Counted from the stretch's first letter, positions 24,440-35,059 are shown. The stretch: 64,000 nucleotides of DNA from Steromphala cineraria (GCA_916613615.1 OU744721.1:69755060-69819059), one strand, 5' to 3'. Numbers and translations: made by a program. Notes: a model not told the origin generated them from the sequence alone.

Positions 24440-25620
24440 GTTGAGTATACAGTAAGTCATTGTGTAAGTCTTCTTTCAACTGAAACCCAAATACCGAATT
24501 CATTAATAGGTTTTACAATTAAAAGGGTACATCTAGAGATAATGGTTGATCTTTGTTTCAAATTTGAGGTAGTTATCATGACTATTCTACGAGATGCACT
24601 GAGGACAAAATTATTTTTGTTGAGTCACTTTGTAAGTTATGTTTTCCAAAGAAACCACAGAGAAGAAAATCCATATATATGGTTTAACTCTCACAAGGCA
24701 TATCCAGCAATCACGATTGACATATGTAGCAAATTTGGTGAAGCTGAGATGTATATTTCATGAAATATGTTCAGGACAAAGTAATTTATCATAGAATCAC
24801 TGTTTTAGTCATGTTTCCAAAAATTAAAAAAATGTGATGGTCTAATCCTCAATTGACACATCTAGTGATCATGGTTGATAAGTGTATGAAGTTTGGTGAA
24901 GCTAGCATGAATAGTTTGGGAGATATGCTCCGGACAAAAGACTTAGTCGAAGCGTCACTGTTTTAGTCATGTTTCCATAGAAACCGCAAAAAATAAAAAT
25001 AATTTGTTGGTCTAACCCTTAAAAGGCACAGCTTGGGATCATGATTATATGAATAAGTGTATGAAGTTTGGTGAAGCTAGCATGACTAGTTTGGGAGATA
25101 TGCTCCGGACAAAAGACTTGGTCGAAGAGTCACTGTTTCAGTCATGTTTCCATGGAAACCGCAAAAAATAAAAATAATTTGTTGGTCTAACCCTTAAAAG
25201 GCACAACTAGGGATCATGATTGATAAGTGTATGAAGTTTGATGAAGCTAGCATGAATAGTTTGGGAGATATGCTCTGCACAAAATGACTTCCTATAAGAG
25301 TCACTTTTTAGTCACGTTTCCATGGAAACCGCAAAAATGAAAATTCAGAAATAGTTCTTACCCTCAAAAGGCACAATTAGGGATCATGGTTGACATCTGT
25401 ATGAAGTTTGATGAAGCTAGCATGCATAGTTTTGGAGATATGCTCCGCACAAAACGACTTCCTCAAAGAGTCACTTTTTAGTCACGTTTCCATGGAAACC
25501 GCAAAAATGAAACTTCAGAAATAGTTCTAACCCTCAAAAGGCACAACTAGGGATCATGGTTGACATGTGTATGAAGTTTGATGAGGCTAGCATGCATAGT
25601 TTTGGAGATCTGCTCCGCAC
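24440..25620 (+). repeat. tandem array, about seven units of ~158-177 bp
   Basis: Each unit contains GGATCATGGTTGACATGTGT, ATGAAGTTTGATGAAGCTAG, GGAGATATGCTCCGCACAAA, GTTTCCATGGAAACCGCAAA and AACCCTCAAAAGGCACAACT, or close variants. The GACAAA/CACAAA landmark falls at about 24,604, 24,775, 24,932, 25,108, 25,279, 25,448 and 25,618. Units become more alike toward the right, next to the microsatellite, and the two leftmost are most diverged, as expected if the array grows at the right end. Apparent reading frames across it are by-products of the repeat. Confidence 0.85.
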
Positions 25621-25628
25621 AAAGTTTT

Positions 25629-25684
25629 GGGACGGACGGACGGACAGACGGACGGACGGACGGACAGACAGACGGACGGACGGA
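25629..25684 (+). repeat. (GGAC)n / (GACA) microsatellite
   Basis: An almost pure tetranucleotide tract of about 14 units, mainly GGAC with three GACA variants, directly after the last core unit and before the terminal hairpin. It lies at the element's right side. Confidence 0.9.
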
Positions 25685-25939
25685 AAGAATGAACGCTATA
25701 TACCCCCGCTTACGCTGTAAGGCGGGGGTATAAAAACGATTTGAACTTTTTATTAGATTCAATACTTGATTATAAACATGGGAAAGTTGTCAAAATGTCT
25801 ATGATATTTTGATCTTTGTTTTAATATGCTTTCTATCTAAAAATTCAATCTTATTTTCTACATCTAATCCTCTACATTTAAGAAATATTAACATAACGTA
25901 TCATGCTTGATGTTTCATTCAAACTTCTATTTGACTATC

Positions 25940-26152
25940 TCAATCTTTGAGTTGTTGACTCATATTTACACATACAAAAACGTTGAAACAGTGATTATTT
26001 GTCGTTACAGATGAACTATAATTTTCAGCAATTAAAGCATCTATATGCTGAACTGAAACACTGATGTGTATCGCAAATGGCAGACGTGTATTGAACAGAT
26101 ACAGAAATGATTGTGAACTATTATCACAGTAAGAGGTAGAAGTCAGCGCCAC
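25940..26152 (-). CDS. small ORF conserved between U2 and U3, unknown product
   Basis: 70-codon minus-strand frame, same start and stop as 54,635-54,847 in U3, with about four residue differences. It contains CDNSSQSFLYLFNTRLPFAI and HISVSVQHIDALIAENYSSS, ending MSQQLKD. It is the only small frame that stays open at full length in both large units. However, it lies in a stretch that is unusually similar at the DNA level anyway, so openness alone is weak evidence. No signal peptide, no transmembrane segment, no recognised family. It may instead be an exon or chance. Confidence 0.25.
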   Translation of the reverse strand: MALTSTSYCDNSSQSFLYLFNTRLPFAIHISVSVQHIDALIAENYSSSVTTNNHCFNVFVCVNMSQQLKD

Positions 26153-26298
26153 GATGAAGTCTTTAAGTAATCAAATCGAAGTAAATAATTATATTCTTAA
26201 ATCTGATCCAATTCTGTGTGTGTAAAAACAATGTGAAAACATTATTGATTCGGTACTAAAACTATTTTGTTTTGACGAAAGGAGATTTATCATATATT

Positions 26299-26437
26299 GT
26301 CATATCAAGCAATAAAGTACACCCAGTTATAGAACAATTTCAAAGGGAAAATATTCATATCAACGATAACATGGTAATGTTATTATTGACCGTCAATTAA
26401 GGTCAGATAAATCACCAATAAAGCTTTGGTTATTGGT
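26299..26437. other. 139-bp segment identical between U2 and U3
   Basis: Identical base for base with 54,993-55,131, while sequence on either side of the wider block differs at about one base in ten by eye. It contains CCGTCAATTAAGGTCAGATA, and the GGTCAGATAAATCA word at its right edge opens a repeat seen again at about 31,697, 57,604 and 60,920. Either a recent gene-conversion tract or a constrained non-coding element. No open frame explains it. Confidence 0.6.
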
Positions 26438-26690
26438 AAAGGTCAGCAAATTCCCAATTCAGACTCCCATTTTGATAATGAAGTGACAAATGTTGCTAAA
26501 CATCAAGACTATCAACAGTTAGATTAAAGGTGACCGGTGAGTGGAATATCAATGAGAGTCCAAGGTTGTAAGATGCAGCAGAAATCCTTGAAAGAGGATC
26601 AAGAATAGGATAGGATAGGATTGGTTCATCAGGTTTAAGGAGTCTGGCATTGACCATTGCTCATTTAACTTAGTTAAGACCTGCAATGTT
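26395..26690 (+). repeat. ~200-300-bp repeat shared by U and D blocks (five copies)
   Basis: Starts GGTCAGATAAATCA, runs through TTGGTTATTG, AAGGTCAGCAAATTCCCAAT, CATTTTGATAATGAAGTGA, GGTTAAAGGTGACCGGACGG and a GTCCAAGGTTGTAAGATGCA word. Further copies start at about 31,695, 55,092, 57,602 and 60,918. It links the right part of U2/U3 with the left part of DA/DB/DC and shows that the two block types share an older common segment. Confidence 0.7.
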
Positions 26691-27463
26691 TGCCATAATA
26701 TACTGATGATAAAAAGAAAGTATACATCTGTAATGTTTTGAGTTACTCATAATAAATGCAGGAAATTACTTAGAAATGAACAGAAAATGTTAGCTCAATC
26801 CTTTTGTTATGACACGTTAATGCATTCACAACAAAACCACACCAGAAGGATGACCAAATTAAATTCAGTTGCCCGTAGGCGAGCATTGTGAACGAGCCTG
26901 TTTGGGGTCACCCATACCACTACTATATGTATAATAGATTGAAAATATATTTTCGACATTTTCTTCAGATGGTGAGGTGAAATATTGAAAAAAATATTAA
27001 AAAAGGTACTGAAACTCAAGGAAATATTTTCTCCCTAAAAAACTCTAGGGAATATTTTCTCCATACGTTGGAATAGTTGGCATGAAACATTATGAAACTT
27101 TTGAAAATAAGCATCATGAAAATCACAACATGACCATACAGCTAACAACACAAGGTTTGTAATGGCTAGGCAATTATGTTTTGGCTCCAGGCAAGTTTTC
27201 ATTTGTTTCCTTGCATCAATCGTATTTCCGGAATCCAATAATTGAGAGCAACAGGAGATTAACTGCCAGAGGTTTTATGATGCCAATTCCAAAATGTTTA
27301 CAAAACAGTTAAGATGTTTTGAAAAACACTTTCACAGAGAACCTAATCTTAGACACTAACATTACAATTGTATAATGTTAATTTTTAAAGTAAATGGACC
27401 ACTTGAAAAATTGCATGTCGATATTGCGGAAACAAAATAAATTCTGAGTTAATATGAGACGAC

Positions 27464-27685
27464 ATGGAGAGTATTAAGGGCGTTGAATGTATGCATCGAG
27501 AAGACAGTGTTTACTTTAGCAACTATACAATCAAAGCATGTGAAAATTTCGGTATCAATGATGTCATTATAAATATTTTTACCAGCCATCCATATCATGT
27601 CGTTTCACGGGTAAGGCTTTACCTTTTGAGATTACAAAGTACCATCCATTTGCTTTTTGAACAATCTCAAACCTCGATAGAATAG
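27464..27685 (+). CDS. small ORF, unknown product (U2 only)
   Basis: 73 codons from an ATG, starting MESIKGVECMHREDSVYFS. The U3 counterpart begins MENIKGVECMHQED at 56,262 and then hits a stop after about 17 codons because of a small insertion. It is therefore not conserved as a protein in both copies. It could be a first exon with the donor somewhere after YTIKACENF, but no strong donor is visible. Function unknown. Confidence 0.15.
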   Translation: MESIKGVECMHREDSVYFSNYTIKACENFGINDVIINIFTSHPYHVVSRVRLYLLRLQSTIHLLFEQSQTSIE

Positions 27686-28284
27686 GAGTCATTGAGTCTT
27701 TTGATAAATGGACTATGGCTAAAGCAGAAAATACAACTTTACGTACTTATCGTCCATGGTAATAATTGCTTTCCCTCATTTTGAGAAAATAGCTTGAAGT
27801 TAGCATTCAACCTTTGCTTTGATGACAATCCTATGGGACCACCAAGAAAAGGCTTATAATCTATAATTCAGATATCGGCAGCATTTGCGGTTACAGCTAC
27901 TAATTAGAATGGCGATCAACAAACAAGCTTTCACAAATGGAGGGTCACAATGGTTTGTTTTTACAATTGACATTTTTCAAAATGAATATCGCGCTCACAT
28001 GTGTAAATTGTTCCAAGGAGAATTGTATATAGTTTGTAATGATTATTACGATTTCTGTTATCATGTATGAATATATACAAAAGTATTTATACTTCATGAA
28101 TAATATTCATATCATGGAGATAACTTTACCAAATTGAAGTGTGACACCTAACGTGTTGGCAGTTCGACAGTGGAAAATAAACAAAATATCTTGGGCTCGG
28201 TTTGTGTCTGTCTTTGTTTTGTTTAAAACAGAAGCTATGATTTTCGATTTTGTTGTCAACAGGACTTGGACAATAGGAAAATAG

Positions 28285-28518
28285 TTGCATAAAATGTCTG
28301 AAACCAAATGTTTTATTCAAAATTATTTCACTCATGTAGAAGGTTACCCAACTACACTTACTTTTAAATATAAAGGCCAAGATTATTTATTGTTGCATGT
28401 AAATGATAATGTTGAAATAATTCAAATAAATCGACTTTTTATTTATAGTTTTAGACATTTCAAATTGGTTGTTAGTCATAACAACATGTGCATTGTCAAT
28501 TTGATTGAAGGATACTGA
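28285..28518 (+). CDS. small ORF, unknown product (U2); broken in U3
   Basis: 77-codon frame with a second in-frame ATG at 28,294 giving MSETKCFIQNYFTHVEGYP, then KYKGQDYLLLHVNDN and an aromatic, basic C-terminal part. In U3 (about 56,909-57,150) the eighth residue is followed by a TAA where U2 has CAA, and a later small insertion changes frame. Either U3 is a pseudogene of a real small gene or the U2 frame is open by chance. No family recognised. Confidence 0.18.
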   Translation: MHKMSETKCFIQNYFTHVEGYPTTLTFKYKGQDYLLLHVNDNVEIIQINRLFIYSFRHFKLVVSHNNMCIVNLIEGY

Positions 28519-28966
28519 TATATTTGCTTTGATAGAAATGACAAAAACCCAGCTTATACCTGTGGGTGCTTAATAGCAAACTATGTCAGTATTTGCTTTC
28601 TTTCGCCCAAGGCAGAGATGTATTGAAACTCTGAAGAAAGTGTTGTAAAATGTTTTGAAAATAGATGTATACTTATCATTAGAGTTGGAGGAATAAAGTC
28701 TGTGCAATTAAACTAATAAAAAAAGTTGATAAATGTTAGACCTGAATCAAGTATATGTGTTTAAAATGTCCAAAAATAGTGAGGCCATTCTAAAAGTGAA
28801 TAAAATAAATGAAAAAAATAAACTGAAAAAACAACAAAACCGAACTGCCTTTAAAGTCGAGTTTTTCTCACAAATCCTAAACAGTTGAGATATTCAAATT
28901 GGCACATGCAAGATTAATCCAATGATGGCATTGCTAACAAAATAACATGATGATTCCTTACTGACT

Positions 28967-31686
28967 ATGTAAAGAATAGACTCATTAATTGTGCACGAGG
29001 TTTAGTCTGAGGGCGTTAGCCCGAAGACTAAACCTCGTGCACAACTAATGACGAGTTTTCGGAGTCTATTCTACTTAAACCTAAATTCGAAACCAGTTTG
29101 AGTTAAAGCACAACTTGCACGTGAACCTCGCAACACACGTCCCTGTTTACTATTGACGAGTTTTTACCTAATGACGACTTATAAAAAGACATCACGTGCG
29201 CTCAATGTCATTTTCAACAGCTACGCTCAAGAAACAACACCGTAACTGAAAAATCATGTTTTGCCATAAATGTAAATATGTAAGTTGATGTTGGTTTCAT
29301 TTTACTAATGTAGTTTCGTTGTTTCACTTCTATTCACTACTAACAGAGTCTATGGAACAGAGAACTCTATACAAAAGTCTATAAAGTAGACGTGCAATTC
29401 AAAATTTTTTTATTTTAGAAGAACAAATATGTCTTTTACTAATAGGAATTGTAAGTCATACATTAAATCGTTAAGAAAGGTAATCATGGATATATAAAAA
29501 CATGGTTTTGGGCGTGCATTTTTATGTTATTCAACGAATAAGTTGAAATGCTACATGTGTTGAAATAACAAATTTTGTTCACAACAAGACCTAGTAATGC
29601 ATAAAATATATAATAATTCTCCACAAATGATCATATTTGCCACACATTTAGAGACAGTATATAGCCCATATCAATGCGAGATTAAACAAACCTTCAAAGC
29701 ACTTTGCACGGGATGCACGTGCGTTGTCACAGCAACTGTGAAACTGACATCAAATTCAACAAACGAACTCGTCAGAAACAGCATTTGTAACAGGCGCTAA
29801 ATTTTAGGACTGAATAACAAACGTAATTTTTGAAAATCATTGTCTGTTTTAATGTCACTAGATGTATAACTTTTAGGGAACAGATAATAAATAAGTGTAC
29901 AGTTTCAGTGCCAGTATTGACATTAACAGCTTATAAACGTTATTTTTCTCCTAATAATCTTTCACAAACACCTTACTGAACAAAATGACAATTAAGCATT
30001 AAAATTTCAACTCTGTACCATATTAAGAATATGTATGTCAATGTATTTTAGAGTTAATTCCCCTTTTCTATTGCTTTTTGCTATTCATTCCGTAATCCGG
30101 AAGGTTATGGGGGTAATTGACCCGCAGAAAGATTTGAGAGGCAGTGTTGAGCGATTAAAATGCTCAATATAATATGTTTTATGTGAATTATTGAAGTTTC
30201 TGAAGACTTTTATGATTATGTTGCTCTTATGCATGCTTATTACTTAACAGGCTTCATTTTGAAAGCTATTAAACTCTTTATGAAACACCCCTATTTTATC
30301 ATGTTTATCGTATTGTGTTGTAGATTTAAAACAACCCTACTGAAGTAGGAGAAAAGAGCTGAAAGACTCAGAGAGAAACCACAGCAACTTGCATGCCATA
30401 TGTTAAAAAAAAAAACATCAATCATCTTTAAAAATAAGAATTAAGTTCTATAGTGTATTTTAAATATGAATGCACTCGATACAAAGCATGTTGTGTAAAT
30501 ACAGAAATACTGAACTATAGTATTAACGGAAATAGAAATGCTTTTGCGATTGTTTCTTTTTTTTCAACAAAGTTGAAATTTAAATTCTAAATTCTCACTC
30601 ACAATTACATTTCCCAAAATTTGTTACCGTCAGTTTTTGTAAAATTCCCTCAAATATATGAGTTTATAGGAAAGAAAAACTTGCCGTTTTACGCCTCACA
30701 CTTATTTCGAAGTCACAATGTATGCATGTCTCTGATGCAAGTTATGATCTGTAATCTCAGTACTATCCGGTAAAAGGAGTTGTTTAATTAAAATAATCAA
30801 TACATCTATCTTATGTCCCCTATTATGCATACTTTATATGATATTGAATTCAAATAATAACTGACTCGAACTGAAAGAAGTTCATGGTGTACTTATGTTT
30901 ACAGCATGTTATAAACTACTATTCAACAACTCATTGCTGATAGTGACGTTATAAGCTAATACGTGTTTTTCAAAAGAAATTTTGCCTCTAAGAAAGATAT
31001 ATAAATTATATTTTTGCAATGCAGTCATAAGGCCTAGTTGAGAAAACATAAGTAAGAACTACATTATCAATCCAGTAATGAATAAACGCCAAATATCATT
31101 TCATTTCTATTTCCGTGAGTTAAAATTCAAAATTATAGCCGATGTAAGACAATCTGTATACTAAACTATTTGTATGTATCAAAACGCATTTATCATTTTA
31201 TTTGAGGTTGCCATTAATAATTTTCGTGCGCTATCTCCCAAGTTTTCTGTCCATCATTGCTTCATTTATACCTGTGTCACTAGTCTGAGAATACAACGAT
31301 GACTATGTTTCAATTCTGATATAAAAAAAAATGTTTGAAAAGAAAAAATGCTTTAAGGTGAAATTTAAAAGAAAATCTGTTTTTGGAAAAACCATGAGAT
31401 TTAAATAGAAATCTTCATTTTATTTCCTCTGAAAGCAAATTCTCTCCCAATGTGTACCCATTCAACTACAGGCAACCCGTGGCACGTGCAGCACGTATTT
31501 CAGTTGAGGTGTAATTTGCACGTGCATCTCAAGGTGCGCTGGTGCTGATGGCTGCTAGGTTATTGACTATTGACGAGTAACAACAAAATATTGACGTTTT
31601 ATTATAGATATTGACGATTTTCCCTTGGATATTGAAGAGTTTTTAGAGCCGAACATACGACTATTGACGATTAATTTAGGTTTAAC
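28967..31686. mobile_element. 2.7-kb foldback-type insertion between U2 and DA
   Basis: At 57,580 and 60,893 the words GATTCC-TACT and CTTCATTTAAAGG are adjacent; here 2.7 kb separates them. Near the left end is a hairpin with perfect 18-bp arms GTGCACGAGGTTTAGTCT (28,991-29,008) and its complement (29,025-29,042) around GAGGGCGTTAGCCCGA. TTAAACCTAAATT (29,075-29,087) faces its exact complement at 31,673-31,685, so the element may be the 2.6 kb between these, with the hairpin added outside. Both inner flanks carry direct GCACGTG-rich segments and repeated TATTGACGA words. No transposase. A 67-codon frame at 29,597-29,800 has no recognisable features. Confidence 0.6.
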
Positions 31687-31822
31687 TTCATTTAAAGGTC
31701 AGATAAATCACCCATAATGCCTTGGTTATTGCTGAAGGTCAGTAAATCCCCAATTCAGACTCTCATTTTGATAATGAAGTGATGAACTAGATAAATATCA
31801 AGACTATCGAACGTTAGGTTAA

Positions 31823-32179
31823 AGGGGCAGTAGCACGTTTTTAGGGGTAATATAAGGTGATGTCAGGAAATTGAAAATTAATGGTTCCAATTTAAAGACA
31901 ATGTATTTAAACTAAATGGAGCAGTAATAATTCAAATATATAACGTTAAGTTTAGCCATGCGATTCCTTTTTCTTACACACAATGAATAAAAGGTGTTCA
32001 CACAAAATGGCCGCCAATGGATTTAATGTGAATGTTAATATTTTGTCCTCTGATTATGAATGATTGGTTTGTGTAATGAGATTTTTGACACTGTCAAGAT
32101 AATACATTTAGCATTAACTTACAATTATCAGTAAAAAATTTGAAATATAAAATTATCAAAAAACGTGCTACTGCCCCTT
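31823..32179 (+). mobile_element. TTAA-target MITE, copy 4 (cleanest empty site)
   Basis: Begins AGGGGCAGTAGCACG, ends CGTGCTACTGCCCCTT. TTAA at 31,819-31,822 and 32,180-32,183. DB reads GTTAGGTTAAAGGTGACGGG at about 57,720 and DC ATTAGGTTAAAGGTGACCGG at about 61,040: the same flanks with one TTAA and no element. U2 (26,518) and U3 (55,209) also read through. This fixes the target duplication as TTAA. Confidence 0.92.
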
Positions 32180-32617
32180 TTAAGGTGACTGGACGGTCAA
32201 TCAAACAATTAGGGAAGAAGCTTTGGATAAGTGAAATATCAATGAAAGTCCAAGGTTGTAGGATGCAAGCAGGAATCCACGAGGAGGGATCAAGGTAAGC
32301 TTATGAAAAATAGGACTCTTTGGTTCAATATGTCTAGCATTGACCACTGCCTGTATGTTCAACTATGAAGATCTAGCAGTCTTGCAAAAATAGAATTCCT
32401 GAAATACATCCAAAAACTGTTTTCATCAATAAAAACGTTGCGAGGTGAAATGAGCCAAATTGTTCCAAACCTCAGTTCCAACAGTGAGTTGCAGATCCTT
32501 TGATATTGTTGCTAGCTGTGTAATTTGGTAATTTACGCTTTTTAACAATTTACAATTTCAACCTACGTTTATCACCATATGAAGTGTAATGATTAAATAC
32601 GGTGTTAATATCTACTA

Positions 32618-33798
32618 AACTCATCGGCAAAAGAAACTTATCACTTTTGAACTGAAAACACAGAACAATATTTTATTTAAATATTGACAGTAACCATTGC
32701 AATAAAAGCAAATTAACCCTATATTTGTATTTTAACTTGTAAAGAATAAATGTTGATGCATTATGGGGGAAAATGAAAAAAATTTGAAAATCACGTGACT
32801 TTGCCATTGGTGCCAAATCACGTGACACAAATGTCAAACAAGAGCTCATTATGGATCAAGATCATCACCCCTGTAGAAAAAACACCTACACCCCATCAAA
32901 AGTCGGATCACAAAACTGTGAGAAGCATTTGAAAGTTGACAAATACTGTGCACGGATACCAACTTTTGAAGAATTGCCATTGTTCCTAAATTTTGATTTA
33001 CAATTTGTTTTCTCAATATAGATATAAGATGTCAAGATATTGGACAATCCCAAAACAGCAAAAACAATTGTATTTTTACCATATGAAAACTTATACCCGT
33101 TTGCATATGACCATCGTCAACACTTTCTTTAAGTGACGTCATGAACGTCAAATACTATAAGTGTGTATTGCGTTTTGGACGTACGTACTAGGAGACCAAG
33201 GACAAGTGAAGTCAGAGCTCTTCGATTCCTCAGTGGTCCTACATTAACCACTAAACTTTGATTTATTGCAAATGCTAAATAGTAAGAATAGACTTAATTT
33301 GTAAAGATGTACAGCTATTCAAAGGTCCTATGCCCTGTCACTGATTGAAGAACACTCAGTCTTTCACAAAACATGCTTCAGTCAAATCTGACTAACCAAT
33401 CTATGAGGAAGCCACGATTAAGGGTAAACAGGAATACTGAAAGAGCCATTAGGTGACGTCACACAATCCTTCCAATTTTTTGTTTAATTATTGTTGTTTT
33501 TGTTTGCTTACACTTGTCTTGCGCATATTTAAGTCTGATCCGATGTTTTCTTTCCAATATTCATGATTTTAGAGTGAAATTGTTTTCAAAATGATGGTCT
33601 GTAATTTTTGTTTTTGACCCCTTCTCATTTAAAATGTTTTGAACGCACTACGGATTATGTCAAATACTATTTTCTGTTTTTCAATGTTTTGGGGACTGGT
33701 TGATATACTATACTGACTTTATTTCAACCTTTTAGCACTTTTCGTTATTTAATGAGAGTAATTTTAATTGAGTGCTAAGTTTCTTTTGCCGATTAGTT
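32618..33798. mobile_element. 1.2-kb TA-target DNA element with ~23-25-bp terminal inverted repeats
   Basis: The left end (32,616-32,640) and right end (33,776-33,800) are inverted repeats of 25 bp including the TA, with one mismatch; the key words are ATCGGCAAAAGAAACTTA and its complement. DB (about 58,168) and DC (about 61,487) read AATATCTCCTACATTACATA across the site, so the insertion is private to DA and duplicated TA. Inside are two CACGTGAC words (about 32,793 and 32,819) and a GTGACGTCA-type word near 33,134, but no transposase-like frame. A non-autonomous member of a TA-targeting superfamily is the likely identity. Confidence 0.88.
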
Positions 33799-33863
33799 TA
33801 TATTACATATCGTGAATAACAATGAAAAAGTTGCTACATGCTATGTATTCTATTATTCTGTAG

Positions 33864-34073
33864 TGTGCGTAAAATTTGACAACAAAAGAAAAAGCGGCAA
33901 GTTTCATTTTACCATTTCAATCCATCAAAGCTTCTACAGCTATAGACATATTGAATTATCGCTGGAAAAACAAGTATTGGTTCTTTCTTGAAAAGTCTTG
34001 TATTGGAAGGAATTATATGTTTACCTCGAGACAGGATAAACATAGTGCTCAGAAACATACTCTATCATTAGAA
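33864..34073 (+). pseudogene. DA copy of terminal-exon candidate, frameshifted
   Basis: Counterpart of the open exon at 58,240-58,447, with the same acceptor TATTATTCTGTAG. The frame starts CVKFDNKRKSGKFHFTISIH and matches DB until about 33,980, where one base missing from GGTTGCTTTC causes a frameshift and an early stop. The remaining sequence to CATCATTAG is still recognisable in the shifted frame. Confidence 0.4.
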
Positions 34074-34869
34074 TAATGCAACAAAACATCAATTACATAC
34101 TGTCACTATATATCCTTAACCTCAACAAAACCAACAGGAAACTTTCCAATATACACGTTCAGCGATCTTATCTTTGTAGGATAATGCAATCAAAGTTCCT
34201 AGTCTTTTTTCATAAAAAAGAATGATATTTCGTTTTGCAGTAATTTCCAAACCGGAAATAACAGATCCCGATTCCATTTATGAAAGTAAATATCAATTAC
34301 AGTTATATGTACCATAGTAAAATATCTAACATACTCTTAGATTGTCTCAGTGAAAACTTTATGCCCGACTTTCAAACTAATATTTAGCTTATGCAGCAAT
34401 ATACAGAAGGATGCAAAATTTAAACTCAAAGAACTACCAACATAATTGTTTTACTAGAGGATTTCAGAACGTTATTGTTGTTATAATAGTTGTGGTTCAA
34501 TAATTTGCTTGTACCAATTTACTAATACACATGAGAATTGTGATTTTTTTTTGGTAGTTTGATAATCAATATTTGTTGAAAGCATTTTGCAATGTACGAT
34601 TTTAAGTCTGTGAAACATTTCAAAAGTTAAAGATTGAGGTCCTCTTTTATCATGAATGCAACACAAAACTGTTTATTTTCTAAATATTTCAGTTGACCTA
34701 CAACATCGTGGGTCGTGTGACCTCTTTATTGCAAATATAGTTCTAGAAATTTGAAAATGAAAGTAAAATTATACAGTAGCATGTAGTTACCGAAAGGAGT
34801 GTGCAGCTATGTTGTTCATTTTAGTTATGCAATTATAAGAATCCTTAGGGTAATTCATATATTGCTCAC

Positions 34870-35059
34870 CTGTCTAACTTGAGGTTCATTTTTGGTCAAA
34901 TTGTCGCAGAATATATTTTCAGTTAAAAAACGAGTTGTGAAGCCAATAGTATCATATGATATCTTATACATTACCAAATTATATTGATGTAATATTTCAC
35001 GAGAAATGTACAAAATTTCATTCATTGAATTATCTCCATCTCTTCCTGCACGAATCATT
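34870..35059 (-). CDS. candidate internal exon, unknown protein (DA copy)
   Basis: Minus strand, between a pyrimidine-rich acceptor CTTTTTTCTGAG (AG at 35,061-35,060) and a consensus donor CAG/GTGAGC (GT at 34,869-34,868). The exon is 190 nt: one base plus 63 codons, beginning MIRAGRDGDNSMNEILYISR and containing YKISYDTIGFTTRFLTE, ending VRQ. The DC copy (62,520-62,710) keeps both splice signals but has in-frame stops. In DB the region is duplicated and scrambled (58,920-59,060 and 59,220-59,460). The splice signals and hydrophilic composition favour a true exon of an unidentified gene on the minus strand. Confidence 0.38.

Larger units (their letters stand above)
24323..25743. mobile_element. 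1.4-kb element with ~170-bp tandem core, GGAC microsatellite and terminal hairpin
   Basis: U3 (about 54,420-54,465) runs from GGGTGAATATAATA straight into TTTTTATCAGATTCAATAC. Here the same flanks are separated by about 1.42 kb. In order it contains a unique left end with ACATACCCCCGCTCCCC (about 24,367-24,383), seven tandem core units (24,440-25,620), a GGAC/GACA microsatellite (25,629-25,684), and a strong hairpin, TATACCCCCGC at 25,699-25,709 with GCGGGGGTATA at 25,722-25,732. The layout (unique ends, tandem core, tetranucleotide repeat) resembles the Pearl-type and mini-Helitron-like elements known from bivalves; that comparison is from memory of those families, not a match. No protein is encoded. 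Confidence 0.75.
11390..28966. repeat. paralogous unit U2 of the tandem duplication
   Basis: U2 aligns along its length with U3 (45,385-57,590) at about nine bases in ten by eye, and its first half also aligns with U1. It is longer than U3 because of private insertions at 11,771-13,609, 14,308-14,649, 15,094-15,900, 17,221-18,891 and about 24,323-25,743, and because a ~300-bp stretch (about 27,970-28,270, bounded by ACAAT on both sides) is missing from U3. U3 in turn has one private insertion (48,408-49,428). The MITE at 23,835-24,179 is shared with U3 and so predates the duplication. Confidence 0.85.

Noticed and set aside
24434..24763. 109-codon plus-strand open frame
   Set aside because: It lies across the two oldest units of the ~170-bp tandem core, and the same units in other phases have stops. 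A by-product of the repeat.
25547..25762. Minus-strand frame with repeated R-P-S-V residues
   Set aside because: Translation of the GGAC microsatellite; no start context or conservation.
29597..29800. 67-codon plus-strand frame inside the 2.7-kb insertion
   Set aside because: No homology between blocks to test it, no motif, no splice or promoter signal.
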